Shown here piece after piece: positions 1 through 11,691 of a DNA stretch of 64,000 bases. This DNA is from Timema cristinae. Its lineage: Eukaryota > Arthropoda > Insecta > Phasmatodea > Timematidae. The notes beneath the pieces are model-generated. The model had not been told where the DNA came from. It searched no databases and saw nothing but the letters and a program-made list of their open reading frames with translations. Position numbers and translations under genes: made by a program. The stretch's first letter is position 1. Every line of letters begins with the position of its first letter. The stretch spans positions 29,500,421-29,564,420 of the forward strand of contig JBCFYV010000100.1 in NCBI GenBank assembly GCA_039000515.1, given 5' to 3'.

Positions 1-1777
1 TTGAAAAGGCAACCATTCCCTCTCTATACAGTGGCAGCAATTTAAAGTGTGAACTTTGTTCTTATTTTCATTGTAAAAGTCATATTGTGTTTGTTCTTTT
101 TATATATTTCTACCCACCTTTCCTGTACCTTCTTCCAAATATAATATATTTCAATATATTAAAATATTATGCAGTTTTGAATGTTGTTGTTTTGTATTTT
201 AGCATTTGTGTTTACTTGTTTGCAGCTTTTAGTTTGGAATGTTTGATTCAGATGTTAATAAATACAATAATGAAGTGGAAATAGTATGAACATTTTGTTA
301 TGATCTAATGTTACTTTTAAAGATGATATACAGGTGGTATAGTGGTCAGAGTTCCTGGCTGCAGATCCAGAGCTTTCGGGTTCGATCCCCGGTGCTTCCA
401 AGAATTTTCTGTGAAGCATTGATTCTGGAGTGCTTGCGAGTGCTTGTAAACTGAAGCTTAGCATGTAAATCAGTGTCTCAATATGTACCTAAAGGAAACA
501 ATTTTAGCAGTTTTCAATGCAGAACAATTTATCAAAGAAATTTGACTAAAAATCAGCATTGTGAGACACAGGCTGTAATGTTTATAGCAATTAAACAAAT
601 AAATTTAATGCTTGTTTGGAAACTTTCTGCATATTCTCGTGTTGTTTTCTGGAATGAATAATTAAAAATATTATACAGCTCATCAAACGATGAAACAGAT
701 ATGTGGAAATCTCTCTTTAAAAAAAAAACTTTTTTTTTTCTTCAGAAGTTCATGAAAGTGTGTTCAAAACTAACCACTCTCTAAACAAGAACAATCTATA
801 GGGTGCATTCCCAATTTTCTTTTTTCTTTTTTATTTCTAATCTTAAATGCAAGGGTTAACATGTTCGCCTCTTCTGGTTCAAACATTGTAGAGTACTAAC
901 TACCGACTGTTTTCTTACACGTTCAACTGAGCTGTGTCACTTCAAGTAAGTAACAATGTGGTCCACGGTATTGGCTCTCGTGAACTGGTTTACCTAAGAA
1001 AGAGGCTCAAGATTAATAGCTTACACAAACTGATACTAAAGCTTACTGACATATTTCTTCTCTTTTAAAATTATCCTTTTAATTGGGCAACAATGACAAT
1101 TAAGTGTAAAAATAACTAAGGATGTGTGAAGTCCATTTTTTTTCAATTCAAAGTGAACTCAAATTGAATTAGATAAAATATGCTTGAATCCTAATCGTAA
1201 TGTTTTTTATCAATTGTTTTATGCTTGAAATTTTTTTATATTTGCTGGATTTGACAACTTTATTGCTAAAATTAAGTTACTTATAACATTTTTATTGTAT
1301 ACTTTTGTGTAATATTTCATTCTAATCTGATAAATCAAATTATCACAATATTCAATTTTATTACTAGAAATTTTTTCTTGCAACAGCTAGGAATGGTAGC
1401 AATTTCACATAAGTTAAGTATTTTGGCTGTCAATATTTTTGCTAACAAAGCCTCATAATTTTCAAAGCCATAATTTTTTTTTAAGCAAAGTTGAAGTTTT
1501 TTTTTTTAAGCCAACTTGAAGCTTTATACACCCCTAAAAACAAATACATTTTTCTACTTTTCACATTATGTACTCAGAAAATTTAAATCTATTGCAATTT
1601 TAATTCTTGCTAAATAAAAGAATTAAAACTGATTTATTGAAATTGTAATAGATGTCATAGAATTTTAATCATTGGCCAATTGATTTATTTTTCAGCCTGG
1701 GTGTTAGCTATTTTGTAATTTCCTTTTATTTAAAATAAAAGTGTATTGCTGATAAATAAATTTAATTGTCCTTTTAG
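1..1777. other. AT-rich intron sequence upstream of exon a
   Basis: No exon of SPATA20 was recognised here, although the preceding exon must lie upstream. Apart from a tRNA-derived SINE head near 340-402, the stretch is AT-rich single-copy-looking sequence with homopolymer runs. The small open frames at 87-284, 473-661 and 255-464 have no coding character. Confidence 0.6.
340..415 (+). repeat. tRNA-derived SINE fragment, family E (pseudo-tRNA head)
   Basis: The stretch has an A-box-like TGGTATAGTGGTCAG and a B-box-like GGTTCGATCCCC with a CTGCAGA loop between them, as in a tRNA-like Pol III promoter. The 3' GTGCTTCCA cannot pair with the 5' bases, so it is not a tRNA gene. A second copy lies at 7655-7732 on the - strand with the same CCTGGCT(G/A)CAGATCCAGAG core. 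Confidence 0.65.
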
Positions 1778-2122
1778 TGGAAGGACAACAGACAGAATTT
1801 CGCCGAGTCTGGAAAGAAAGTGATAGATGTTTTGAGAAAGACAACAACATTAGATGTTCCATTCGCCTTGGCTGCTCTGGCGACGTCTGTCCCTACACAC
1901 GAATGTTGGGAGAAATGTATAAAGCAGTTTACTCAGAGCTTTGAGCCGCAATTTGGTGGGTTTGGGATGGCTCCCAAATTTCCTCAACCTGTCAACTTCA
2001 ATTTCTTATTCCATATTTACTCTCGTGAGCCTAACTCCGAGTTAGGGAAGAAAGCTCTTGATATGTGCTTGTATACTTTGAAGATGATGGCCAAAGGAGG
2101 CATTCATGACCATGTGGCACAG
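1778..2122 (+). CDS. SPATA20: SPATA20 exon a (start of toroid domain)
   Basis: 115 codons, phase 0 to phase 0. The acceptor is a T-rich stretch ending TTTTAG at 1777 and the donor is GTTTGT at 2123. The translation starts WKDNRQNF, the family's W-K-x-N-(K/R) segment linking the thioredoxin domain to the helical domain. It continues through EPQFGGFGMAPKFPQPVNF and ends MMAKGGIHDHVAQ. The FGGFGxAPKFP block is among the most conserved in DUF255 proteins. An internal ATG at 1820 gives an ORF-finder start, but the conserved residues upstream show that it is not the true start. The exon is followed within 60 nt by a C-rich minisatellite in the intron. Confidence 0.95.
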
Positions 2123-2179
2123 GTTTGTAACAAAATTAGGATCTAGTCATGCCAATATTTAATAAAGGTTATTTGCGCA

Positions 2180-2925
2180 CACATATGTACCCATCTACCC
2201 ACACACATCCACCCACACACATCCACACACGCACCCATTCAATATAACCCTTCCATCTTCTCACCTATGCACCCAAACATATACCTACAACACACATATC
2301 TTCACCGACACATTCACCCATCCACCCATGCTCTCACCCACTCTCACCCACCTATTCACTCTCACTTACCCACTCTCACCCCACTCTCACCCACCTATTC
2401 ACTCTCACTTACCCACTCTCACCCCACTCTCACCCACCTATTCACTCTCACCCACCTATTCACTATCACCTACACACTCTCACCAGCCTATTCACTCTCA
2501 CCTACCTATTAACTCTCACCCACCTATTCACTCTCACCCACCTATTCACTCTCACCCACCTATTCACTATCACCTACACACTCTCACACCCACTCTCACC
2601 AGCTATTCACTCTCACCTACACACTCTCACCAGCCTATCACTCTCACCTACCTATTCACTCTCACCCACCTATTCACTATCACCTACACTCTCACACCCA
2701 CTCTCACCAGCCTATTCACTCTCACCACCTATTCACTATCACCTACACACTCTCACCAGCCTATTCACTCTCACCTACCTATTCACTCTCACCTACCTAT
2801 TCACTCTCACCCCCTATTCACTATCACCTACACACTCTCACACCCACTCTCACCAGCCTATTCACTCTCACCCACCCACTCTCACACCCACTCATTCTTA
2901 CCCACTTACTTATGCAACAACCTAT
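2180..2925 (+). repeat. C-rich minisatellite (CACCCACCTATTCACTCT-type)
   Basis: About 740 bp of imperfect tandem units built from CTCACCCACCTATTCA and CACTCTCACC variants, almost without G on the + strand. It begins 60 nt downstream of the exon a donor. The 199-codon frame through it is a low-complexity artefact (His/Ser/Pro/Leu periodicity), not a gene. Confidence 0.9.
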
Positions 2926-3752
2926 GAACATACATATATAAATGTGTTTTATGTCTGTTTGAGCACACACAAAAAAATTAATTATGTTTTATAAACTAAA
3001 AGGTGAAAATTGTAATAGAATTATTTATATTATAAAGATAATATTTCCTGATAAAAACATACAGTTAATCTTATTTATTTATTGTGTTGAATGTTGAGAA
3101 AAAGTCATTATGTAACATATGATGACATGTGTAAAATATTATATATCATCTATGATATTTTTAGTACAGAGACCCCCAAACCTTTTGTTAACAGGAGCAC
3201 AGTCATTACTTCAGGAATAAACGCCAATACTTTTTTCACTGCTAATTTAATATTTTACTTTTAAATATTCAATATTAAATTAATTGTCATCTTCTCTTTG
3301 ATAGTAAACATGTGTATGAAATTAACATTTTTCAATCATCTCGAATATTAATAAAGAAAAATTAAGGATTTAATAAAATAGCATAACAAGGTTTTATCCA
3401 TTTATTTAAAATTTTAAACATATTTCACCACTCAGCACTCAAATGGATATCGTTGATTCACGTTTACAGACATTGCTATCTTTGGAACTGCTTTTCATAA
3501 GCCATTTTATCATAGTTAGAGAGTAGGATAATATTCCTGCTCTCAAACAATTGTCAAGGTGGCAAAAATCAAGATGTGTATTTTAATTTTATAATATTCA
3601 TGGTTGAAAACTGTTTCACTTGGATAAGTGGAACTGAAATAACATTTTATCTTGTTTTATAGTCTTTTTAAGAAAGGAAACCACTTTTGATTGAATTAAA
3701 ATTTAAAAGTTATTTTCTTAAATGAATTGATTGATTGGTCACAGGCCACAGT
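2926..3752. other. intron sequence, no feature
   Basis: AT-rich intron sequence between the minisatellite and the inverted repeat. I see no exon, RNA gene or recognisable repeat. Confidence 0.5.
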
Positions 3753-3900
3753 TTTTTTTACAGTTTTGCTGACAAATCATCAAAACTATTTTTAATAGAT
3801 CCTACAAGGCCAAGTCATTTTTTGTATTTAAATTGTTTAGAGTACTTGTAGGATCTATTAAAAATAGTTTTGATGATTTGTCAGCAAAACTGTAAAAAAA
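3753..3900. repeat. perfect 56-bp inverted repeat with 36-nt loop
   Basis: Positions 3753-3808 are the exact reverse complement of 3845-3900, including the T7/A7 ends. The loop is 3809-3844. The RNA would fold into a 56-bp perfect stem 63 nt upstream of SPATA20 exon b. There are no TA or other target duplications of the usual MITE kind. Confidence 0.95.
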
Positions 3901-3963
3901 TAATTTATATTTTGTGCTCTCGTAACTAATCATTTGTTTTTGAATACTGTATTTATGTGCTAG

Positions 3964-4143
3964 GGTTTTGCAAGATACTCCACAGATGAAAGGTGGCATG
4001 TTCCACATTTTGAAAAGATGCTATATGACCAAGCACAGTTGGCCGTGGCATACTCTGCCGCATACTTGGCCACCAAAGATGAGTTTTATGCAGATATTGT
4101 GCGAGATATTCTTCTATATGTTTCCAGAGACCTGAGTGACAAG
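3964..4143 (+). CDS. SPATA20: SPATA20 exon b (WHVPHFEKMLYDQAQL block)
   Basis: 60 codons, phase 0 on both sides. The acceptor is TGTGCTAG at 3963 and the donor GTGATT at 4144. It encodes GFARYSTDERWHVPHFEKML followed by YDQAQLAVAYSAAYLA, continuing directly from the previous exon (family HVGQGFHRYS...). The His-Phe-Glu-Lys-Met-Leu-Tyr-Asp run lines the toroid cavity in this fold. It is too short on this strand to appear as a long open frame and was recognised from the protein. Longer frames on the other strand here are shadows. Confidence 0.95.
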
Positions 4144-4199
4144 GTGATTGTAAATACTTCTTATATCCCACTTTCATACCTTTCTAAATATTAATACCC

Positions 4200-5711
4200 A
4201 TGATTGTAGCTTGACAGTCCAAGGTGTTGAACTCACTATAGAAAGGATCACCAGTGATGACAAAGTTGAGGTTCAAATCCTTGCTAGATGAATTGGGGTT
4301 GGTTTCCCACATGTGATTTATTTTTATCGTCGTATTTTAGTACCAGTTTGTGCTATATTAATAATAATGTTAATGAGTTAATGATGAGGATGGTATAGAT
4401 TTAGAGAAAATGTATCCGCATATGTGCAGAGGATGGGTGGGAAAGCATTTAGTAAAAACCAACACAAAAACAGCACCTTGGCTTTGAGCTTAGGCATGCA
4501 GATGAGACAGTTCTAGGCAGCTCATTGACAATGGAGGAGGGTTAATCCTCTCTTCATTTTGACCTTAAAGTGCCCACGATTCCTGCATCCCTTTCCCTGA
4601 CTTTGTTTTGCAATTCACTCTATTACTAAACCAGAGCACTCTTTGACCAGTACACTCCCAGATTGATATAAAATATACCTCTGTAGGAAGTGGTATTTTT
4701 TCAGTTTTTTTTACATATACATACATTTAAATACGATTTAAAATAAAATATCCAAGAAATTTTTGAACCTACAACTGAGTGGTAGTGACGCTAAAACATA
4801 GGTTTTTATAGCGTTGATAGATGACACTTTGACCGAACTGATGAAAAAATGATGTACACCCAAGTTGATGGAATAGCCGAAGCCGCTATAACCAAGTTAA
4901 TGTATTAATGCCTGAAAATGAGTTCATTAATGCTACTATATTTTAGTACAAAATACATTTTAATTTCTCTACCTTTTATAGTGTTTTTGATTTAATTTAT
5001 TTATTTGGATTACTTTTGTTTTTTAAGTAAATCATATTTAAAATAAGAAAATTTTTGTTTTTCTTGTACTAGTATTATTGTATTGTACTAACATGATCAG
5101 AACAAGAATTGTTTTTAAAAGACTGAACTTATTTTTCTTCATCTTGGACTTTTTTTTTAAATTTATTTTTAGCTTTGAGATTTATATTTGTTTATTAAAA
5201 TACTTAATAAATAGCATATAGCCAAAAAAGTTAGTAAAACACGATACTAAAAAAAATAAAGAGTAAAACAATGACAAATATTTCTTTATTCTCTTCTGTT
5301 TAGTACATTAAGATTATTAATATTCACTCATAATCATCTATGAAGTAATTTGAGTCAATACTTTAGTGAGTAATAACTCAATTAGCACAAAATCTCTTGG
5401 ACATTTTTGCAACCAAATGTTAAAAAAATATTAGGTGTTAAAAGGTTGAAAAAATTCCTAATGTGTAATTTAATATTGAGGAGGCCCATGTATTAATATA
5501 TAGTGAATATGCCATATTTTAAAGTTATTATTAATATAATATTTCTCAAAATTGACAGCAGCAGATCACAATGAATGAATACGTGAAAGTAGATCTAGTA
5601 ACATTTCTATCTATCAGATAAGGTTCTTCCCATGAAATTTAAGCTATAGCTATGTTTTTAAATGCCACAACATTAAATAAATATGTTTATGAACGATGAA
5701 CAATAAATAGG
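4200..5711. other. intron with a weak SINE remnant at 4225-4320
   Basis: Near 4225-4320 a B-box-like GAGGTTCAAATCC and the following TTGG...GGTTTCCCAC resemble the SINE A body, much decayed. The rest is AT-rich intron with no supported feature. Confidence 0.4.
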
Positions 5712-5968
5712 CACTCACTTCGGTGGTCGCTTGGTCTAAGGCGCTTGTCTCGCAATAAACTAGATTGCCAAAGACATAGAGACCTGAGTTGGATCCCAGT
5801 CGGGTGTACTGAGGGCAGTTTCTCCTAAATAGTTTTCCACTCTCCCTCCACACAAACGCAGGCTCACTTCCTCCAAATTCAACTTTCCTATTCCCTAAGA
5901 TATTAGTATAATTTGTACATATATAGATATATAACCCGAACGTGTAATGAGACGTGGTGCTAAAAAAA
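5712..5968 (+). repeat. SINE family A2 copy
   Basis: Head CACTTCGGTGGTCGCTTGG with GTCTAAGGCGCTTGTCTCGC, B box AGTTGGATCCCAG, then the family body (GTTTTCCACTCTCCCTCC) and tail ATAACCCGAACGTG...GGTGCTAAAA. It is about 257 bp and in the same orientation as SPATA20. Confidence 0.85.
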
Positions 5969-6723
5969 AGTTCATGTTTTAGGTTGTGACACTTTCATTC
6001 TGAAAACAAGTAAATGTCAATTATATTTATATATCATTTAATAGACCAAGGCAGGTTTTTTAATTATGATTTTGAAAAAACAAAAAAAACAAAACAAAAA
6101 AAACATCAACATGTATGGGAAAAACTTGTATGTTTTCATAATTTGATACAAATCTAAATTAATCAAAAACACTGAAAAGATCTTAAAAAACTGGAAGTCT
6201 ATTTACATTCAGGTTAATATAATTATAAATATATATGATGATTGTGTTTATTTTCTACATATTTATGAATACACAATATTAAGAGAAAAGCATGATTTAA
6301 AAACAAACACAATATGCATTCAAGATTTAAAAAAAATAGGTTAAATAAGGCCCACACTTAACATTGCAACCAGTAGAAAAAAAGGTGATGATTCCTCGAG
6401 AATTAAATTGTCCGCTATTGTTCGTTTCATGACTTTTACCACTGGTAATTGTGTTTGTTCTTCTATTTTTCTTTATATTTTCTTCCACTTATATAAATTA
6501 AGAATTTAATTGAACTAATTATTTAAAAAGATTTTTCCAGCTGTTGACAAATTTGAATTTTATTTTTACACAAATATGCTATCGAATAAATAATATTTTA
6601 TTTTATTTTTACATTTGATATTTTTTGTAGCTAACATTTTTAAAGTTCTGAACCCTTGCTAATGACAGAATTGATGCATTTCACCTATGAACACATAATT
6701 ATTTTCTTTCTTGTTTTGTGCAG
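5969..6723. other. AT-rich intron, no feature
   Basis: A-rich and T-rich intron sequence before exon c. I see no repeat or gene in it. Confidence 0.5.
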
Positions 6724-6930
6724 TCGGGAGGTTTTTACAGTGCTGAGGATGCGGATTCCTATCCAAGTCACGATGCGAAAAGTAAAAAAGAAGGTGCTTT
6801 CTGTGTTTGGAACTACGATGAATTGCAAAGGTTATTGGATAAACCCATAGAGGGAAGCAATTTTACTATTTCTGATATATTTTGCTATCATTATGATGTC
6901 AAACCACAAGGAAATGTGAATCCAAATCAG
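6724..6930 (+). CDS. SPATA20: SPATA20 exon c (SGGFYSAEDADS block)
   Basis: 69 codons, phase 0 on both sides, between TTTTGTGCAG (ending 6723) and GTAAAT (6931). The exon opens with SGGFYSAEDADSYPS and then KSKKEGAFCVWNYDEL, matching the GGFYSAEDADS...KEGAYYVW pattern of the family. It ends HYDVKPQGNVNPNQ (family HYG...GNISPSQ). The long frame starting at 6656 reads through the intron into this exon in another phase and is not a separate gene. Confidence 0.95.
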
Positions 6931-7025
6931 GTAAATATTTACAATTTATTATTCAAAATAAATTCTAATAAAAAATTGAGTGGATTTAAAAGAATTCACT
7001 TGCATCTGTGGTGCATGAGGTAAGG

Positions 7026-7180
7026 CCAAAGTTTGGTCTACTCTATCTTTTTTTTTATGATGGGGAGGTCAGAGTTTGAATCCTACCTGAACTGCCGAGA
7101 GGTTTTTTCCCACTATTTTCCCATTCAAATGCTTTAGATTATATCCGACCAATGTTTCTGAAAATGGAGGGCTTTCTAAA
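7026..7180 (+). repeat. decayed SINE (A-like)
   Basis: GGGGAGGTCAGAGTTTGAATCC matches the B-box region of the A/A2 SINEs. It is followed by TTTTTTCCCACT and TTCAAATG, a weak match to the family body. The head is largely lost. Confidence 0.5.
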
Positions 7181-7239
7181 AGGTACAATATTTGTAACAT
7201 ATTTTGAAAGGATGTCGTTTTATTAAGTTAATGTATTGT

Positions 7240-7258
7240 GGGGGGGGGGGGGGGGGGG
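7240..7258 (+). repeat. G19 homopolymer
   Basis: An uninterrupted run of 19 G in the intron between exons c and d. Several similar runs occur in the window (21 G at 25527-25547, 16 G at 43959-43974). Confidence 0.9.
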
Positions 7259-7654
7259 AGGGCAAGGAGGGAAGGCTCTGAGGAAGGCATTAACTTTTTA
7301 TTTCCTCTAACGTTTACCTTTCTTGTCTCTATTCTATTAGTGTAAATATGCATATAGCTCAGATCAGCAGTAATAAATAGGGCATGTAAAATTTTACTTT
7401 ATTCCAAAAAAAATATCTTATTCAACTCTACGGTTGGAGCCCGAACTATACCGATCAAGTGGCCGTCGCTGTTAGCGATGATAGTGCCAACATTTGCAGA
7501 TAGAAGGTGTCATGTGGTCAGCACAACAAACCCTCCAGCCATTTATCTCAGCTTTATAGACTGTAGCTGCTACTTATTTATTAAAGTAGCTGTTAATTTG
7601 TCCTCACAAGTCTGAGTTTGACCTCGTTGCAGACCTATTGCTTGACATAAATAT

Positions 7655-7732
7655 TCTGGAAGCACCGAGGATTATACCCACAACCTCTGGATCTGTAGCC
7701 AGGAAAGCTGACCACTAGACCACAAAGTCGGT
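7655..7732 (-). repeat. tRNA-derived SINE fragment, family E
   Basis: On the - strand the sequence has TGGTCTAGTGGTCAG (A box) and, after the CCTGGCTACAGATCC core, a decayed B box followed by CTCGGTGCTTCCAGAAT. It matches the fragment at 340-415. Confidence 0.65.
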
Positions 7733-7887
7733 GTTTCCTAATCAAAGATTATTTAAATATAATATTGTTAGTCAGCCAAATATATTTTAGTCTTTGTCTA
7801 TGCTATCACTCTTGTTTATTTGCTTCACCTATGACATTGGACTAAGTTAAGCAATCCTCTCACTTTCTGTGATTTATTTTATTGCAG

Positions 7888-8080
7888 GATCCTCATGACG
7901 AGTTGAAATATCAAAACATTCTGATTGTTCTTGGTAGCGAAGAGGAAACTGCCGAAAAACATGGACTGGACCTTGCCACCACCCGCCAGGCTTTGAAAGA
8001 AGGAAGGGAAATCCTGTTTGAAGTGCGACAGAAACGACCTCGTCCGCACTTGGATGATAAGATGCTCACAGCCTGGAACG
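7888..8080 (+). CDS. SPATA20: SPATA20 exon d (PHLDDKMLTAWNG block)
   Basis: 193 nt, phase 0 to phase 1, between TTTATTGCAG (ending 7887) and GTAAGA (8081). The translation runs DPHDELKYQNILIVL to RPRPHLDDKMLTAWN, with the first base of the Gly codon at the exon end. The (R/K)PxPHLDDK(M/I)LxxWNG motif is diagnostic for the family. The open frame on the + strand continues into the intron to 8124, but the donor and the following exon show that this is read-through. Confidence 0.95.
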
Positions 8081-8649
8081 GTAAGATTAAAGCCAGATTT
8101 AAAATACATTTGGTATGTGTTTAATTTAAAAAAATACTATTAATAATATTGATACATTTAATAAAGTACTGTTATTGCTTTCTTGAAAATTTTTGATTGA
8201 TTCTACCAACTGTATGAGAAATTTGTATATTTTAATAATAAACTAATTTTTGATTAAAAAGGAAAGAAATATTTTCCTATAAGGTTTTTCACTCTGTTCC
8301 AATAAATTCTTACACCTTCAAAATATATAAATTTGTTGTGGTATTGACTTAGATATAAATAATACATTTAACAGATAATTACAAATGATAACTTTATAGT
8401 TATATGTGATTAATAAATATGATAGAATTGCAGAAAAATGAATTTCAAATAAAAGTTAAAACACTAACACATATTTACAAACACTTCAATATTTTGATCC
8501 TTTCATTATATGATCCTCAGAAATTTATAATAATAACTTTTAAAATATAAATATTTCTATGATCTATTCTACTCTTTTAAAGAGGTTTGGATTTTTCTAT
8601 TTTACTAAGTGTATAGTGAAGCTTATCTATGTTTGCGTTGTATTTTTAG

Positions 8650-8818
8650 GCCTAATGATATCTGGGTTTTCCAAAGCTGGCCAAGCTCTGGGAGATGATA
8701 GTCTCGTTGATAGAGCTATCAAAGCTGCAAATTTTGTAAAGAAGTATTTATATAATCCCACAGCAGAGACTTTATTAAGGAGTTGCTACAAGGGCAGTGA
8801 TGGCAGTGTGGCACAAAT
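8650..8818 (+). CDS. SPATA20: SPATA20 exon e (LMISGFSKAG block)
   Basis: 169 nt, phase 1 to phase 2. The acceptor is TGTATTTTTAG (ending 8649) and the donor GTGAGT (8819). It completes WNG and continues LMISGFSKAGQALGDDS, then AAKF-like helices and LLRSCYKGSDGSVAQ. This corresponds to LMVSGYA...RTCYTGPGGTV in mammals. I place the donor at 8819, two bases before the end of the naive frame. This gives a consensus GTGAGT and restores phase with the next exon. Confidence 0.93.
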
Positions 8819-10029
8819 GTGAGTGTGAAATATTTTCTCACTATATTAAAAAGACTATGGACTGGACCAGAAAAATAATAATCTACAGTCAACAGTAGAA
8901 TCCACCATTGATCGCGTATTTTAAAACAAAATCTTTGAAAAACATCAATTTTATTTTATTTCATTTATTTAATTAATAGCCTAAAACTTTCCGGATAAAA
9001 ATCTACATAATATAAAACAAAATGTATCACAGTCATTTAAGCGGTTCCAGAGATCTTAGGCTACATACATACAGACTGACACTTTGTTTTATAAGCGGTA
9101 GAGATTACCACTTTTGTTAGACTATGAATAAAACTATATTTTCTTTGAACGCAACAAATGTGACTCATATCTTTACTTGAAGCAACACTCCATTTAACCT
9201 GAAGGGAAGCAATCTTGCCTTGATTCAAGGACTCACAAAGATTTTAAATTGGTAGATTTTAATTTTGTTTTAAATTGCCTAACAATGTTTAAGCCTAACA
9301 TATTTATAGACTATTCATACCCATATCCATAGTTTACAATTTTACTGAATATTGGTTTGCAAAGTAGCTAAAAATGTAACCATTTATCTCTGATTAAAGT
9401 GGATTATCGGCCTCTAGATTTTTGTTGTAATATTTGTTTTTGCGAGTGTTTAATAATAGTAGTGCTATATTGGCTGGAATCACACCCAAAATTACTTTTA
9501 CTTTATCAGTTTTTACTCTTTTCAAATAACAAACCTTTCACTCCACCAGAGATCAAAAAATACGCTTCTCTGATTTTGGCTTTGTCTGAAAAGATATACC
9601 TCAACAATCATGTCTCGGATTGAGTTTTACTACACCTTATATATATATTTATAATAATTTTTTTTTTTTTACATTTTAAGCTATCTTTTAATCAACTTTG
9701 TCCAGTGTCAGCAGTGTAAAGTGATTCGCCTTTCATTTTAAAAGCCATACTCTATCTATATTTTTCGTTCTTATCCCCCTTTTTTGTAACTTCTTATATA
9801 TGAACATTTTTAATCTACTTTGAAAATATAAGTGACATAATATTAGATCTATGCAGGGAGATGAACAGAAATATCTATTGGTTCTGGTTATTTGTTTGGT
9901 TCTCTAAGCAAACACTTTAAGGTTTCAGTTCCGTTTCCGATTAGAGAAAAATAACGATTCCTCTTCCTTTCAATTTTATACCTAATAGCCATACTACCAT
10001 TATATTTCCATTTTTAATTTATTTGAGGC
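8819..10029. other. intron between exons e and f, no feature
   Basis: AT-rich intron sequence. The 74-codon frame at 9399-9623 has no recognisable protein and no splice context. Confidence 0.5.
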
Positions 10030-10197
10030 ATTTAATGAGCATTTTATGATCCAACTCATTATGCCATTAATTCGTCACTGTGAAAGAGAACCCACATTTC
10101 TCCAATGATACATTTTTCAGCCATGTCAAGAATCAAACCCAGGATACTTAGCTCAGTAGACATACATGCTACCAATTGAGCTAAAGTGTCAGGCTTC
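10030..10197 (-). repeat. tRNA-derived SINE, family C
   Basis: On the - strand: CACTTTAGCTCAATTGGTAG (A box), GGGTTTGATTCTTG (B box), then AAAATGTATCATTGG and AATGTGGGTTCTC. The same body occurs at 18470-18610 (+) and in part at 43725-43858 (-). Confidence 0.7.
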
Positions 10198-10516
10198 TTA
10201 CTACCTTTATAAAATTTGTAGTAGAAATATCTATTTAAAAAAAATTATAGCAAAATTAAAGTTATTTATATTTATATAAAAAATATAAAATACCTTGACA
10301 AAATATCTTGAAAAAGAGAAAACAAAGTATTTCAAAATAAATTTAAGTAAAATAAAGAAGGGAATAAAATGCAATTATAAAAAATAATTATAAACATTTA
10401 GAACCTTTAGGACCCTAAAAAGATATTGATTCCGGTTCTTAGGCAATTTATTTTCAAGGTTTCTGTTCCGGCACTGGTTCTGGCTCCAGTAACATTGCAT
10501 ATTTATTGTATTGTAG

Positions 10517-10725
10517 TGCTGTCCCTATTGCCGGATTTGTGGACGATTATGCCTTCTTAATTCGTGGCTTATTGGACCTGTATGAGGCTTGTTTTGACCC
10601 ATCTTGGTTGGAGTGGGCCGAGACCTTACAAGACCAGCAAGACAGGTTGTTTTGGGACGAAGAAGGGGCAGCCTATTTCACAAGCCCAGCATCTGATCCG
10701 TCAATACTCATACGTCTCAAGGAGG
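10517..10725 (+). CDS. SPATA20: SPATA20 exon f (DDYAFLIRGLLDLYEA block)
   Basis: 209 nt, phase 2 to phase 1. The acceptor is TATTGTAG (ending 10516) and the donor GTGAGT (10726). It encodes PIAGFVDDYAFLIRGLLDLY, then WLEWAETLQDQQDRLFWDEE, then RLKE plus one base of the following Asp codon. All are near-identical to family consensus blocks. The exon is followed by a 45.5-kb intron, far longer than the five other introns in the window. Confidence 0.95.
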
Positions 10726-11691
10726 GTGAGTACCCTCACGATTTTAACACTTTTTCTGTGTGTTGTGTTGTGAAAATTGAAACATTTATTTTAGCAATGG
10801 TCCCTTAGAAACTCTCGATTCCTTATGAATATTCAAGATTCAAAGAAATTTATGATTTTTTTTTACAAAATTTAATTTTTTTTTTTTTTTTTTTTTTCAA
10901 AATATAATGGTATTTTCTATTGGTCTAAACATGAGTCGCAAGCTCACGACCCGCATCCAGCAAGACATAGCTTACCGTCTTGCTAATCTGCGAGACTTTT
11001 ATATTACTACACTGTTGTATCAGCCTGCACCTACCTTCTCTCTAACCACTCATTCTTCTCTCCACTATATTATACATTACATTATTATTAATATTAATTA
11101 ATTATTTATATACTAAAAATTTAAAGTTAAACTTACTGAAAATAATAAAATTATATTAGGATTAAAAGCAGAAATAAAATATTGTAACAACCAAAATAAA
11201 GTACACCCAAATTTGACTGAAAAAAAGGGAGAAACAAAAAGGCAAGGTTGCCTGATTCTATAAAATAAACTGCAAGAGAAGCAAGATCGGTGAGAGTTGG
11301 GTGGTAACTATATATATAAACAATTTTAGTAAGAGAAAAGAGGTTATGAAGGTTGCTAAAAGTCTACAATAATGATAGCAATATTTAAAAATAGGGATAG
11401 ATAAAAAATGTTAGGTTTATTCAAAACAGGCATCATAGGTAATGTAATAACATCAGAAAAGAGTAAAGAGTTAAAAAAAAACAACATATTCAGGCCAAGA
11501 GCTTAAAATATATGTTACACAACAGAATATAATAATTTACAAACATAAATGAAACATTAAGTATACCCATCTCAGCACCAAACCAATGCAACAAAGAAAT
11601 TAACTTTTAATAATTTTTAATTTAAAAGGTTATGTTAAATAAAAAAAAGTTTAAGTAATAGAGCAGCTACATATTAAAAATATTATCTAAC
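10726..11691. other. start of the 45.5-kb intron, no feature
   Basis: AT-rich sequence with a T22 run at 10876-10897. The small frame at 10907-11101 has no support. Confidence 0.5.

Noticed and set aside
342..402. Possible tRNA gene
   Set aside because: A- and B-box-like words are present but the acceptor stem cannot form and a second decayed copy exists; it is a SINE head.
1..1777. Upstream SPATA20 exon (thioredoxin domain)
   Set aside because: Searched for the CxxC (TCHWCH-type) and PPxD...GFRT blocks in all frames; nothing similar is present, so the exons are outside the window.
2328..2927. 199-codon and overlapping 81-codon frames rich in His, Ser, Pro and Leu
   Set aside because: Translation of the minisatellite; the periodicity of the DNA repeat explains it, and it lies in an intron of SPATA20.
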